Shown here piece by piece: positions 11,201 to 37,318 of a stretch of 64,000 nucleotides of DNA (position 1 is its first letter; each line of letters begins with the position of its first letter). The DNA lies in NCBI GenBank assembly GCA_009746045.1, contig RPFO01000123.1:1688542-1752541 (forward strand), read 5' to 3'. The DNA comes from Mesostigma viride. Its lineage: Eukaryota > Streptophyta > Mesostigmatophyceae > Mesostigmatales > Mesostigmataceae. A program made the position numbers and the translations under genes. Below the pieces are notes generated by a model that worked only from the letters and a program-made list of their open reading frames with translations, had not been told where the DNA came from and did no database searches.

Positions 11201-14200
11201 CTGTCTGCCGCCCCTTGCTGGTGGGTGCCCACATATTCCTGTCTGCCGCCCCTTGCTGGTGGGTGCCCACATATTCCTGTCTGCCGCCCCTTGCTGGTGG
11301 GTGCCCACATATTCCTGTCTGCCGCCCCTTGCTGGTGGGTGCCCACATATTCCTGTCTGCCGCCCCTTGCTGGTGGGTGCCCGCATATTCCTGTCTGCCG
11401 CCCCTTGCTGGTGGGTGCCCACATATTCCTGTCTGCCGCCCCTTGCTGGTGGGTGCCCACATATTCCTGTCTGCCGCCCCTTGCTGGTGGGAACTGCCCT
11501 CCTGCATGTGCAGGCGCGCTGGTGCTCTGCCCCCGCAACCAGAAAGAGTTCCTGGCCCAGCTCAACCACCCCTACGGATGCCGCTTCATCGCCGGGGGTG
11601 GAAGCACCTTCACGCCGGTCGAGCCCGGGCTGGATGGTGATGGAGTCAACTCGTACGGCGCGCCCATCCGCTGGTGGTGCGTTCACGAGTGTCATCCGCA
11701 TAACCTGCCACATGCTGTGTTGCTCTGTTTTGTATTGCTATGTGTCATCGTATACCCTGGGGACTTGGCCGTGGTACAAGGGGTATGTGGGGAAAGGCAC
11801 TACTATACGACTATAGGCAAAGCGTCAAGCGCCTGCAAAGCGTGCAAACTTGCATGCATGCATGGATCCATGTGCCAAAGTGATCATCGGGGGCCAAGCC
11901 GTGGCTTGCAGGCAGCACTCACTTGAATATACCAACCCACCTGTGAAGGAGAGTTGCAACCGCAAGTGGGCCCGCGTTCCCGTCACCCTGGGTGCATTCC
12001 GCAACCGCAGCTGTAAGAAGCATCCGACGAGTCCGGCTCAATTGTCATGGGCATGAGGCAGGGGAAGGCCCCTAGGCATATGCCAGCTTATGCCACAAGC
12101 TGACCAGAAACCAATGGCGGACATACGTTCCACAACGGCTTCCTGCATCGTGGGTTGGCGCGCCTGGCCTTGTCCATGCGCCCGCAGGACTGGCAAGCGT
12201 CTGGTCCGTGTCGGCGCAGCCAACGGCAACGGCTGGTACCGCTGCGTGGGGGGAGCGCGGCCCAACTGCCGGCTCTCCTACCAGTACTACCAGGGCCTGG
12301 GCGAGTCGGGCCGCAACTTTGTGAGGGTGCGCCCCATGGGTGCAGGTGGCGCAGCAGAGCCTGCCACCACCCCCGAGGGTGCCAAGGTAGGCGACATCCC
12401 AAGGGCAGAGCTGTTGCAGGCAGTTGCAATGGGCAGGACACCTTGAGGTTGCAGAGGTGTTGTAGGCAGTGAATGCGATGCTACATGGTGGGTAACGGGG
12501 CCACCCGGCATTTGTTAGTGGATGTTAACAGAGCCCTGGGAAACAAGGGGTAAATGCATGTGGTAGCGAAATCCCAGCCTGAGCTAGTAAGCAGTTTGCT
12601 GGTGGTGTGAATGTGGTTAGCAGCGGTCAGTTGTGGCACCTCCCTACCACCTTGCTGTGGGCAATTTTCGGATCCATTTTTTCTTTGTTGTTCGGCGTAG
12701 GGTCGCGCGTGGCCAAAGGAGGAGTTGGACAGATGGAGCGTAGTTCACATGCTGTCTGCAGATAGTATGTGCATATGATTTCGTGTGCGCCAGTAGTGCC
12801 ACCAGCTAGCCACGCACTCACGTCGAACTTGCTAATAGTAGTATGTACACTATCATTCCTGGCTGCAGAAGATGCCTACTGTGGGCTGCAGCCCGCTAGC
12901 AGCATATTGAACAGTAGCCAGCAGCAACCGATGGGAAACTGACGTCGCATACTCATCAGTCTGTCCTGTCACAGTCCACTTGTGACCTGTCTGTTGGGAA
13001 GCAGCTGTGGCTGTTGGTTCCGCTTGGGGCTGCTTTTAGAAATGACATAGAAGCGGCACTGTGTTTGCGCATCATCGGAGGCGTGGGAGACTGTGTTTGT
13101 GTATCCTGTGTTTGTGTGTCATGTACACTGTTTGTGGATCATGAGTTTGTGTATCCTGTGTTTGTGTGTCATGTACACTGATTGTGTATCACGAGTTTGT
13201 GTATCAGTATGCGATGTTGGTGTGCCGTGTGTTTGTGTGTCAGTACAATGTCTGTGTTGACATGTGTTTGTGTTTCAGTATACGAGGTTTGTGTTTGTGT
13301 ATCAGTACAGTGTTTGTGGGTCATCTGTATATACAATGTTTGTGTTGTGTGGGAGGCATGGGAGATGCGTGACTAGGCAGGCAGGCAGGCAGCAGCCTGC
13401 ATTTTATCCAAGCCCTCAGATGGCTTCCATCCGTGCATCAGGACCTGATAAGAGCCCTATGGCCAGTTTCCCATTACCGCTGCTGGCTACCCTTCTCCCC
13501 CTACACGGCATGGATAGGCAAGTTGCAGCGAACATTCGGTTGTTGCAGCATCTTGCGGGCGACCAGCAGCCATGCTGGACAGCTCCCGCGTTCGATCATG
13601 CCTTCATGCCTCTTGCATGGTTATTAGGGTAGCCAGCTGCATGCTCACTCTTGGTAGAGTTGAACAGCTTTGCCTAAAAATCCCCGAGGCATGTTACTCT
13701 ATACCCAGCTACATTCTGTGTTCCCTGCAGCCCAACTCGCCTTTGAATTCTTGCCCAAAGCACTAGCTGTATTTTTAAACCATGCAGCTGTAATGGTTCC
13801 TCCTCCAATCAGCTAGTCCCCGTTCTCACTCCCCTGCGCAACCCTTCTTACCCACCCCCTTCCCTCTTCACGTCTTCTATCACCCCAGCCAATAAGTATT
13901 AGATATCCCATGCTTCTTATGCCTATTGTTATGTTGCACACGCTACACATAGGGTGCCCGTTGGCTGTAGCATTTCTGACATACCTAACTAATAAATTAA
14001 CTAATAAGCACATGATTGCGTTGCGTGGGTGTAAATACATAGTAAAGGAACCTTCCTAACTAATAAATTAACTAATAAGCACGTGATCGCGTTGCGTGGG
14101 TGTAAATACATAGTAAAGGAACCTTCCTAACTAATAAATTAACTAATAAGCACGTGATTGCGTTGCGTGGGTGTAAATACATAGTAAAGGAACCTTCCTA

Positions 14201-14685
14201 ACTAATAAATTAACTAATAAGCACGTGATTGCGTTGCGTGGGTGTAAATACATAGTAAAGGAACCTTCAACCCTTCTACACAGCAAGTCGAGGGAGGGCG
14301 CCCTAGCTTCTAGTCACTGCCACAAGTGGGCAGGCCGCAGACATACCTAATGGCCTGCTACAATGCTGTATTGAGCATGCGTACACTACTATATGGCTGC
14401 TATCTGACTAGTTGTGCACTGGCTGGTGAATTGTTTTAAATTCCACATGGGCAGATTTCACGGGCTGAATACTTGAGTTCTTGTCAATGTGGACAGATCT
14501 TCGCCGGGCCACTGGAGGAAGACCCTGCAGTACTCAACACAGGCGACCTGCACAATATCTGCATCAAGGTCCAGATCCAAAGCGCGTTCGTCCCATCCCT
14601 TGGCAAGACCCTCAATGGCCCGCCACAGGATGACGACAACAACCAGGCTCGCAAGGGCTGGTGCGCGTACCTGCGGGTGACATAA
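8202..14685 (+). CDS. Secreted cysteine-rich protein, paralogue B
   Basis: Seven exons: 8202-8270, 8440-8473, 9221-9286, 9953-10132, 11514-11676, 12188-12386 and 14497-14685. Phases are 0,1,1,1,2,0; the CDS is 900 bp and the product 299 residues. Exon 1 is a 23-residue signal peptide (MKSVRLLVLFASAALALCAA). Exon 3 is a short module (CxxNxxCxxxLVCNGxxC) and exon 4 a full module with CSDDVFCNGIEQC. Exons 5 and 6 carry the unrecognised domain with HPYGCRFIAG, YGAPIRWW and GWYRCVGG. Exon 7 supplies a short tail ending CAYLRVT and a TAA. Exons 1, 5 and 6 match the minus-strand paralogue in position and phase; exon 1 has the same length and exon 5 differs by 3 bp. The cysteine exons 3-4 are flanked by phase-1 introns, typical of exchangeable extracellular modules. 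Function is unknown; a secreted or wall role is inferred. Confidence 0.8.
9433..9713. repeat. 14 bp and 12 bp tandem repeats in intron 3
   Basis: First a GGGCGGGTAGGGTT-type repeat (9450-9535), then a 12 bp GGGGTCTATGTT unit (9546-9710). Both lie inside intron 3 of the plus-strand cysteine-rich gene. Confidence 0.85.
11031..11490. repeat. 38 bp minisatellite, 12 copies
   Basis: Highly uniform 38 bp unit containing CATATTCCTGTCTGCCGCCC, inside intron 4 of the plus-strand cysteine-rich gene. It ends 23 bases before the exon 5 acceptor. Because 38 is not a multiple of 3, all three frames stay open and give long spurious ORFs on both strands. Confidence 0.95.
13086..13345. repeat. Imperfect TGTGTTTGTGTATC repeat
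   Basis: Degenerate GT-rich repeat in intron 6 of the plus-strand cysteine-rich gene. Confidence 0.7.
13984..14268. repeat. 70 bp minisatellite, 4 copies
   Basis: Four nearly identical 70 bp units starting CCTAACTAATAAATTAACT, in intron 6 of the plus-strand cysteine-rich gene, about 230 bases before its last exon. Confidence 0.95.
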
Positions 14686-16949
<2,264 letters not shown>

Positions 16950-19645
16950 CCGTCCAAAAACCTTTGGCTTCAGTCTTTGGCCAGCAATTACCCCTCGAGG
17001 GCCAGCATGACCCCTCGAGGGCCAGCGATGCCCCCGGCTCAACGGCGCGCCTCCTGCTGCCATGGGCGGACCTGCTCAAGAGCCAGGCAACCACCTCCTT
17101 CACCATGTGCAGAGCTACAGGAGCTAGTGGAAGACAAGCGCCACATGCAGGCCACTGACCGCGCGACCGCCGCCGCGCTGCCGGGTCATCTCTCAGGCGC
17201 TAGCTTTTGACGATGACTCATGGATGTAGCCGGGGGAGACCCCAGACTCTCTAGCTAGATAGCTTGCACGAAGAGCTCCGGAATCAGCTCTTGGCGCGCA
17301 TGGAGCTGCAAGGAATGACATTAGCTGCAGGGCACAAACCGCACCTGCCCCAATCGAACGGGACAAGGCTGCCCGGCCCCCTCCAGTGCTTGCATGGATC
17401 ACCGCTGAAGGCCGTCAGCGACATCGCCGGCAGCCCGAGCCCGTTTCCTCTCTCGTCGCAATGAAGCTGGCGAACTCGGGACCCTTGGTCGCTTGACGAC
17501 GACCTGACGCGGGCCCAGCAGGAGCGGCGCCGCGATCAGTGCAAGTGGCCCGTCGGACTACACCGCCAGGCATATATAAGTAAGTACCGAACGTTGCGTG
17601 GACATCATGTGCATAGGCATACCACCGTACGGAGTGCTACATATGCTGATCTCATTAATTATTAGAAAAATAATTACACAAAAGCCTAAACATTCAGACT
17701 GAATATCGTCTGCATTCTAGCACTGTCTCATGACCCCATTACGCGGGGAGCTTCTGGCGCTCTGCAACTGTGTTCTGCTCTCTGATGAGCCCCCGCCTGC
17801 TGAGTGGCAGACGGCCATTGATCCAAGTCATTAGCTGTGCAGGAAGGGTTCTGCTGCTGACCCCGGTAACTGTGTGATCTCCCTCCATAGCTAGTGCCGC
17901 GCTGAAGTTGTTCATGAATTAATGCGCATGATGCTTCACAGGCTCCGCGATGAGCTGGATCGACCTGCAGGTCGATCCATGCCCTCACCTGGTGGGTGAG
18001 TGTCAGATGAGTTTCCGTAGTGGCCGTAACACTGCGGTCGTGGCTGTCTTTTTTGTCGCGTGCCGGCTCAGGTGGAGGAGGTGCGCCGCATTCGCCCTGA
18101 TTGTTTCCCGCTGGTCTTCATTGTTGGACATCGACTATATGTCACGGCTTTTGACACGGTCCTCTGGGAGGCTCGATCTTTGGGCCCATGGCCATCCAGC
18201 TAGTGGCTCATGCAGGACTGCGTGCCCGACTGGCATTTATTGTTGCCCTTTGCCGGCTTTGGAATATGAGGGTTCACAAGTAGTAGTGCCCGGACTGCAG
18301 AAGGCACCCCCTCACCGTTCCCCCCAGTTCACAATGGGGGGTGGCAAGGTTTTGTCCTGTTGATCCCCATGTATCTGTTCATTATTGCCATGGAGCACGC
18401 TGGCCATGCGCCATGCACGTGCGCGCTTTGCGGCCGCTCTTTTAAGGGCCGGGTTCAAGCCTGGCTTGGACATCCTTAACCACTCCGTAGCTCGCGGGCC
18501 GGCCGGCGGCAATCCGGCCCGGCTGGTACGTTAATATCGCCTGTCCGACCTGATTCATAATGCGGATGATACCGTTACCCTCATATGCATCGAGCGCCCC
18601 GAGCACATTCAGAGCTGGCTAGACTGTCTGGGCTTGGAGGCGCGGGCGGCCGGCGGGGCGGGATATTAGTGTCAAAATAGGTCTAGGCGATGGTGTTTGG
18701 TGCTACCAGTCACCCGCCGCTCCCGCGGCTGCCGTAGGCGGGTCTGATCGTTTCGAACTGTGATCGCTTCAAACTGTGTGGGGAGCATGCTCCCTGACGC
18801 GGCCGACGATGTGGACACCCGCATCGGCCTGGCCTGGGCCAGGCTCCACTCGCTCAACACCAACTTACACTCGCAGGACCTAGGAGAGGACCGCAAGCGA
18901 GTGCTCTTCAAGGTCTTGGTCCTCTTGCACGGATTCACATACGGAGCGGAGGCATGGAGGCTCACGGACCAGCTGGTCACCGTACCCGGCTGAACAGCAC
19001 AGTACCTGTCGGAGCATCCTGGTCCAGGATGCTCCGACAGGTCCTGAACGTAGGATTTTCCACGCATAGGTCACTCAGAGTCTTTGTATGAGGGTATGCC
19101 TCGGGTTTCCGATGAGATTAGGCAGCGTAGAATAGTGCTAAGTTGTAGGACATCTTGCCCGAACCAGTACGTAGACATGCATGCACCTCCCTTGGTCTGG
19201 CCGGCCCTTGAGCAGCGGCTTGGCCAGCCAGGGCGGCATATCCTGACGTGGCCTGGCCCCAAGTACAAACCCAGGCGGGTTGGTAGACCAGCAATAAACT
19301 ACACAGATCAGTTGCTGGCTGACCCCATGGCCGGTCCCAGCTGAGCAGTTAAATTGAACACCGCATTTACTCCCTCTCTCTCGCTTGGAAGTCCTGCCAT
19401 GCAGGACAAGAAGAGATGGCATCGACCATATTGTCCAGGCCCACACGCCAGCCCCTGTGGGCAAGCCCCCTCCCCCCAGAAGGAAGGGGCGCTATACTGA
19501 GAAGAGTAGTTAGGATTTTGGTAGCCTAGATTAGAGTAGAGTAGAGTTAGCTTAGTGTGTTTTCGCGGCTCCGCTCACCCCCACCCACCAGCAATGGAAT
19601 ACGTGCTACATGATCTCCCAACGGAGTCATTTTATAATTAAATTC
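16950..19645 (+). pseudogene. Decayed non-LTR retrotransposon, plus strand
   Basis: Heavily mutated relative of the minus-strand LINEs at 37-44 kb. ORF1-like traces at 17040-17575 include WADLLKS and a degraded LDDDLTRAQQERRR. Reverse-transcriptase traces start at about 17742 (LSDEPPPAEWQTAI) and continue with GFRSGRNT-like, YADD-region and LTYGAEAW-like segments. From 19100 they show RVSDEIRQRR and LTWPGP. The endonuclease part is missing; a dispersed repeat (17580-17712) sits at that junction. The element ends with the conserved LINE 3' motif GTGCTACATGATCTCCC at 19599 and an AT-rich tail. Many stops and frameshifts make it non-functional. Confidence 0.75.
17580..17712. repeat. Dispersed ~130 bp element, copy 1
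   Basis: Begins GTAAGTACC, contains TGCTGATC and TTATTAG at 86 bases, and ends near TCTGCATTC. It is the most diverged of three copies in the window and lies at the ORF1/ORF2 junction of the decayed LINE. Confidence 0.6.
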
Positions 19646-20321
19646 TAATTTCAATGCAGGTTATATAATATGATTTGCCTAATATACACAGCGGACCCAT
19701 TGTCCATGTGTGCACAGCATCCCTGTAGAAGGATTTGATATCTGCGGAAGTCCACAATGTTGGGCTCCTAGGTAACCACCAGCTTTGACATATTTTTGCA
19801 TTTGCCGGAGATCCAGCTACCCCCCCCAAAAAAGGATACCAGGTGAGAGTTTTCCTGTCCTGCGTTACCCCTATCACGGTCTAACAAACCACCGTGGCAG
19901 GCTACGGGCACTTGCATATGCCCCGCTCTGGCCAAGAAAATAGGCAACCAGTATCAAGTAGCCCATGCATCACCCGTGCGGCAACCCGTATTCACAAGAC
20001 CGAGCAACCCTCTACTCGGTGTAGTAGCCATCCCGAGCATAAGACTCCTCGTCGCTAGTGAACAGGGGGATCTCCGCCACCATGTCGGGATCGTACCGGT
20101 ACGTGTTCTGCGGGGTCATGAGCAGGGTCCAGGGAGCACCAACCCGCCAATGATTTCAGTCACAGCTGTCCCAGAATCCCAGGAAGCATCTGTCAGGCTG
20201 ACAAAGAAGATGGTAAAGGTGAGGTGGCCTGGTCCTACAACACAGATCACGCTCCATGTGATATTGACAGAGGTGGTAAGTAAGTACTTGCGTGTCATGC
20301 ACATGGGCATGCCCCGGAGTA

Positions 20322-33732
<13,411 letters not shown>

Positions 33733-35269
33733 TTAATGCTGTTCTGGCGTCTGCACTTCTGGGCGGCTAGTAATTTGCGGCGCACGCCCCTTGTCTGTGA
33801 CAACTTACCAGGAGGCAATGCTCGCACGCTGCCACAGATAAAATGCTTTCAAATCACAGACAAACTAGTAGACATAATGGAATGGAATGGCGTCATTGTG
33901 GCATAGAATTACGCGTTGTTAGCGACGTGATGATAGCCGCGCACTCGCACATTTTTTTCTCCGACAAATCCGCCATACCTAACTATGCCGCTAATGGTGG
34001 CAATTTATTGCATGTCGGTCCTGTGTGATAGCAGATCTTAAGATCCGTAGCAAACGATCAGGAACGTCATCGTGTGTGCTCGTGTGTGTGACATGGCATC
34101 CAATTTCAATGCGCAGGACGTCAGCAGTCAGCACTTCGCCACTCGGGCACTCTGCAATCGCCGACGGCAAGTCGGCAACTCGGCATTCGAGATTCGCGAA
34201 TCGAGTGACTTCTGGCACTCGGCACTTTTAGATTGTGAAAACTGAAAACTGAAAAGTGAAAACTGAAATATTGTGACCACTGGCAGCACATTCTGGCAGC
34301 CGCCAGCATGCATAGGTAAATTTAGTTCTCTGCCGCAGCATGCGGTACAATATACGGCAGGGCGCGGCGTGGCAGCGTGGCGCCCCGAATTCTGGCCGTT
34401 GTATGTACCATGGTTGTACGTCCCCCCCCCCACGTTTAAGATTGGGGTCCGGCCGACCCAGGGCTGCGATCTTAAACCTAAAATCAAATCCAGGGCTGAT
34501 GATCTGAGAGTTGAGAGCTGTACTGTACTGTAGGCGGTCTTAAACCTGATGCGGCATACCTGAGTACACTGGGCACTGGCCGGAACTCGGCAGCTTTTTG
34601 TACCAACTTTAAGATCGTTTTGCCCAAAACCAGCCCTGCGATCTTAAACCTGAAATTTCAAAATCCAGGGTCTCATGATCTTAAACCTGAGAATCTTAAA
34701 CGTGGGGGGGGGTGTACCGTGGTAATTTGGGAAGATTTGGGGACAAGCACCCCCCGCTGACCGCTGACGCCACGCGCCTCGATATTTTGATCCATACGGT
34801 AGGATCTTTGTATGACCAGTCGCAGAGTAAACAAATAATTCACGTGCAGTCCAGCGCGATTCCCTGGGATGCTTCGTGTTCGAATATCTGTCATCACAAC
34901 ATGGGTGACGGTCCCAACCATTGTAGCTTTACATTGAAGTGCTCGTAAGGTGTGGGGCTGCCCGGACTACGGCAATCCATCTGTAAACACCTGGGATCAG
35001 CTGGCAAAAAGCGGGGAAAAGCGTTGAGGACAACGCACCATAAGCTCATCGCGCTGACAGTGGAACAGAAGCGTGAGCATGACAGTGGAAGGAGACACCG
35101 GTTAGGGGTTGCTGTGCATTTTTTGCACGAACCGCCATTAGCGAAGGTTTTCTGCGGGTGGGGAGGTTTCGATAACGCCTGCTTGCTAGTTTAAGCATTT
35201 TTGCGTTGAAAGGCAGAGTTGTTTTCCTTCTGAAGTTGTTGTGCTCATTCCATTGCAACTGATCTCAGC
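33733..35269. promoter_or_regulatory. Divergent intergenic region
   Basis: Separates the minus-strand EF-hand/oxidase gene from the plus-strand DUF1997 gene, so both promoters should lie here. It holds the inverted-repeat element at 34408-34726 and a segment of short CACTCGG and GAAAACTGAAA reiterations at 34128-34265. No coding exon is supported. Confidence 0.5.
34408..34726. mobile_element. MITE-like element with terminal inverted repeats
   Basis: The two ends are inverted copies: a poly-C run followed by CACGTTTAAGATT at 34421-34443, and AATCTTAAACGTG followed by poly-G at 34692-34714, each with a further imperfect CCAYGGT-like outer part. Inside are several ATCTTAAACCTGA words. There is no ORF. 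A short non-autonomous DNA transposon is inferred; no clear target duplication was identified. Confidence 0.55.
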
Positions 35270-36512
35270 ATGGCTTTGTCCGGTAAGGTTTTGTGTACTT
35301 CAGATTGTACTTATTTCTACTCCAGCGTGCTTTCACCTTATAAAAGTCGATACAAGAAATTCCGAAAATCCGGAATTGTGTCGTTTTTGGTTATGCTAAC
35401 CACGACAAGTTATTTTATTATGTGGATCGTGTGTGCTTGTAACCCCCGGCAGTTGCAAGAACTGTCGTGGTGCCAGGGTGGAGCTCGCCAGTCGCTGCCT
35501 CAGCTCATGGCCTCAATGCTAGGCAGAAATCTGCCAAGACCACGCCAACTTTGCGTCCCTCAGCATCGCCCTTGCAAGGCGCTTTTTCTGGATGCCGCCT
35601 GCACATCGGGGCGCCGGCGTTGGCATGGGGTCCTCTCCGCATCCCCGCTCAGAGGTTGAGCCCGCAAGCCGCTGCCGGCAAAATGTCGCACTTCAAAGCT
35701 GGTAGGTCTGGGCATGCCATCGTGGGAGGCATTGGTATTGGTGGGCAGCTCGTTTTTTTTAGCAGTTTCCGTAGCAACTGGTATGTTTCCTATCCACCAC
35801 GTTCATTTCCGCCGCAAGCTATGAATGTTTCAGCGTGCACAATATTTTTTGAATATTCTGTTTTTAAGTCAGTTCTCATTGCTGCCGGCGGGAGATGTGC
35901 GCGTTTGCACCTTACACATTCAACGTTTTCCTTCCTGATGTTTATTCTTGGGAACTGATATGGGATTGTCTTGCAGAACGTCAGCTCGTTCTGCCGCTGG
36001 AAGAGCTGGAAGTCTCGGTGGAGAAATACATTGACGACGTTGAAAATCTGGTGTTCCTCATCTATCCCAAGGACCGCGTGAAGCGCATCAATGACAGGAC
36101 CTGGGGTATCTGCCTGCCATCTATGGACTTCCTGGGTATCAAGATTGTTCCAATCTACGAACTTGTGACATGGGCAGAAGAGGGCGGCCGAATCCTCAAG
36201 TTGGACAGCTCAGTTTTGAAGCTGGACACTGCCGGACTTCCAGATGCTTTGAAGCATGTTGAGCTTTTCATGGAGCTGAAGGGGACCCTAACCGTCCGCC
36301 CTGCAGCCGGGAAAACAAAACTTCTGGACGCTGAAGTCGTTCTGATAGTTAACCTGGAGATGCCTTCATTTTTCAATTCATTCCCTGAGAATGCGGTTAC
36401 TGCAGCTGGCAACGGCATTCTCTCTGCCATTCTCCTTGCGGTGGAAATGCGGATGAAAGGTGCCACTCAAGATTATCCCAAGTGGGTTAAAGCGCAACTC
36501 GCCAAGGCTTGA
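35270..36512 (+). CDS. DUF1997 family plastid protein
   Basis: Three exons: 35270-35282, 35453-35701 and 35977-36512. Phases are 1 and 1, and the product has about 265 residues. Only 13 coding bases sit in exon 1 (ATG to a GTAAGG donor). Spliced to exon 2 they give MALSVARTVVVPGWSSPVAA and a Ser/Ala/Arg-rich, acid-poor leader, a typical chloroplast transit peptide. Exon 3 encodes the DUF1997 domain, a family of cyanobacteria and plastids with no settled function: a two-part repeat with YIDDVENLVFL, the strand-rich centre FMELKGTLTVRP, and the C-terminal FPENAVTAAGNGILSAIL. The reading frame is intact and the TGA follows KAQLAKA. Imported into the plastid by prediction; no enzyme motif is seen. 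It lies head-to-head with the EF-hand/oxidase gene, about 1.5 kb away. Confidence 0.85.
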
Positions 36513-36850
36513 ACATGAATGGCATGATCTTGCACTATGTGGCTAGTTGGTATCCCTTGGCGCAGCTTTTAATGGAACATTTGGCCAGGTATACTTGACG
36601 CCATGGTAAGGCTACAACTATTGTCCCTGAACCCATGCAGTTTTGGAGCGGACTTTATTTCGTGGGTTAGTATTCTTTTGTTTATTGCATTTGCCGATAG
36701 TTAGCGTTTTAAACATTGAATATGCCTCCCAGTTGTCATGTTTGAATGTCACCAGATTTTCCCATCATGCAGCTGGCCATTGAAAGCACTGACGAGAATC
36801 GGATTACCACGCACGTCAAGGTGCATTTTGACAAAGAGCTAACTGCATAA
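36513..36850. other. Downstream region with a coding-like remnant
   Basis: Mostly 3' flank of the DUF1997 gene. Bases 36768-36850 read as MQLAIESTDENRITTHVKV then a short tail and TAA directly before the dispersed repeat. The 20144-20275 stretch before copy 2 of that repeat is also open (ending QITLHVILTEV). The two may be remnants of one source. Confidence 0.35.
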
Positions 36851-36970
36851 GTAAGTAAGTACTTGCGTGTCATGCGCATGCCACGGAGTACTGTGCTTAC
36901 CTCATTAGAAAATAATGACACGAAAGTTACAATCAGTATCTCTGCATCATGCCCCATTGATATAGTCACT
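36851..36970. repeat. Dispersed ~130 bp element, copy 3
   Basis: Begins GTAAGTAAGTACTTGCG, has TGCTTACC and CATTAG at 50-58 bases, and ends CATCATGCCCC ... ATAGTCACT. It lies next to LINE 3' ends. Confidence 0.75.
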
Positions 36971-37140
36971 AGGCACCAGCTATTAATTAATTAACTAACC
37001 TCGTGCTCCCATTGGGGAGTCACCGAGCACCGAAGTGCTTTTAATCTCTGTGTGTGCACAACAGGTAGAAAGGGCAGAGACCCCCTTTCTCCTTCATGCC
37101 AAAGGCATGCCACAGCTGCAATCGGACTCGGTAACCACCA
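36971..37140 (-). mobile_element. Short retroelement 3' end with TTAAT tail
   Basis: A ~160 bp block between two copies of ACCAGCTATTAATTAATTAA (36976 and 37137). On the minus strand it reads GTGCTCGGTGACTCCCC then a TTAAT-type tail, resembling but not identical to the main LINE 3' motif. The flanking copies could be target duplications or shared tails. Confidence 0.45.
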
Positions 37141-37318
37141 GCTATTAATTAATTAATTAAATAGGAACATAACTCCGTTAAATTAAATTAAATTAAATTA
37201 AATTATAACATGCCTCCGTGGGGAGGTCATGTAGCACATATTCCATGATGGATGGGGTGGAGGAAGCCGCGTGGTCGAACTATACTAACGCTAGGCTATC
37301 TAGAAAATCCTAACTACA

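Noticed and set aside
10779-11926. Frames of about 290-345 residues over the 38 bp repeat
   Set aside because: All frames stay open because the unit lacks stops; only 11514-11676 is an exon.
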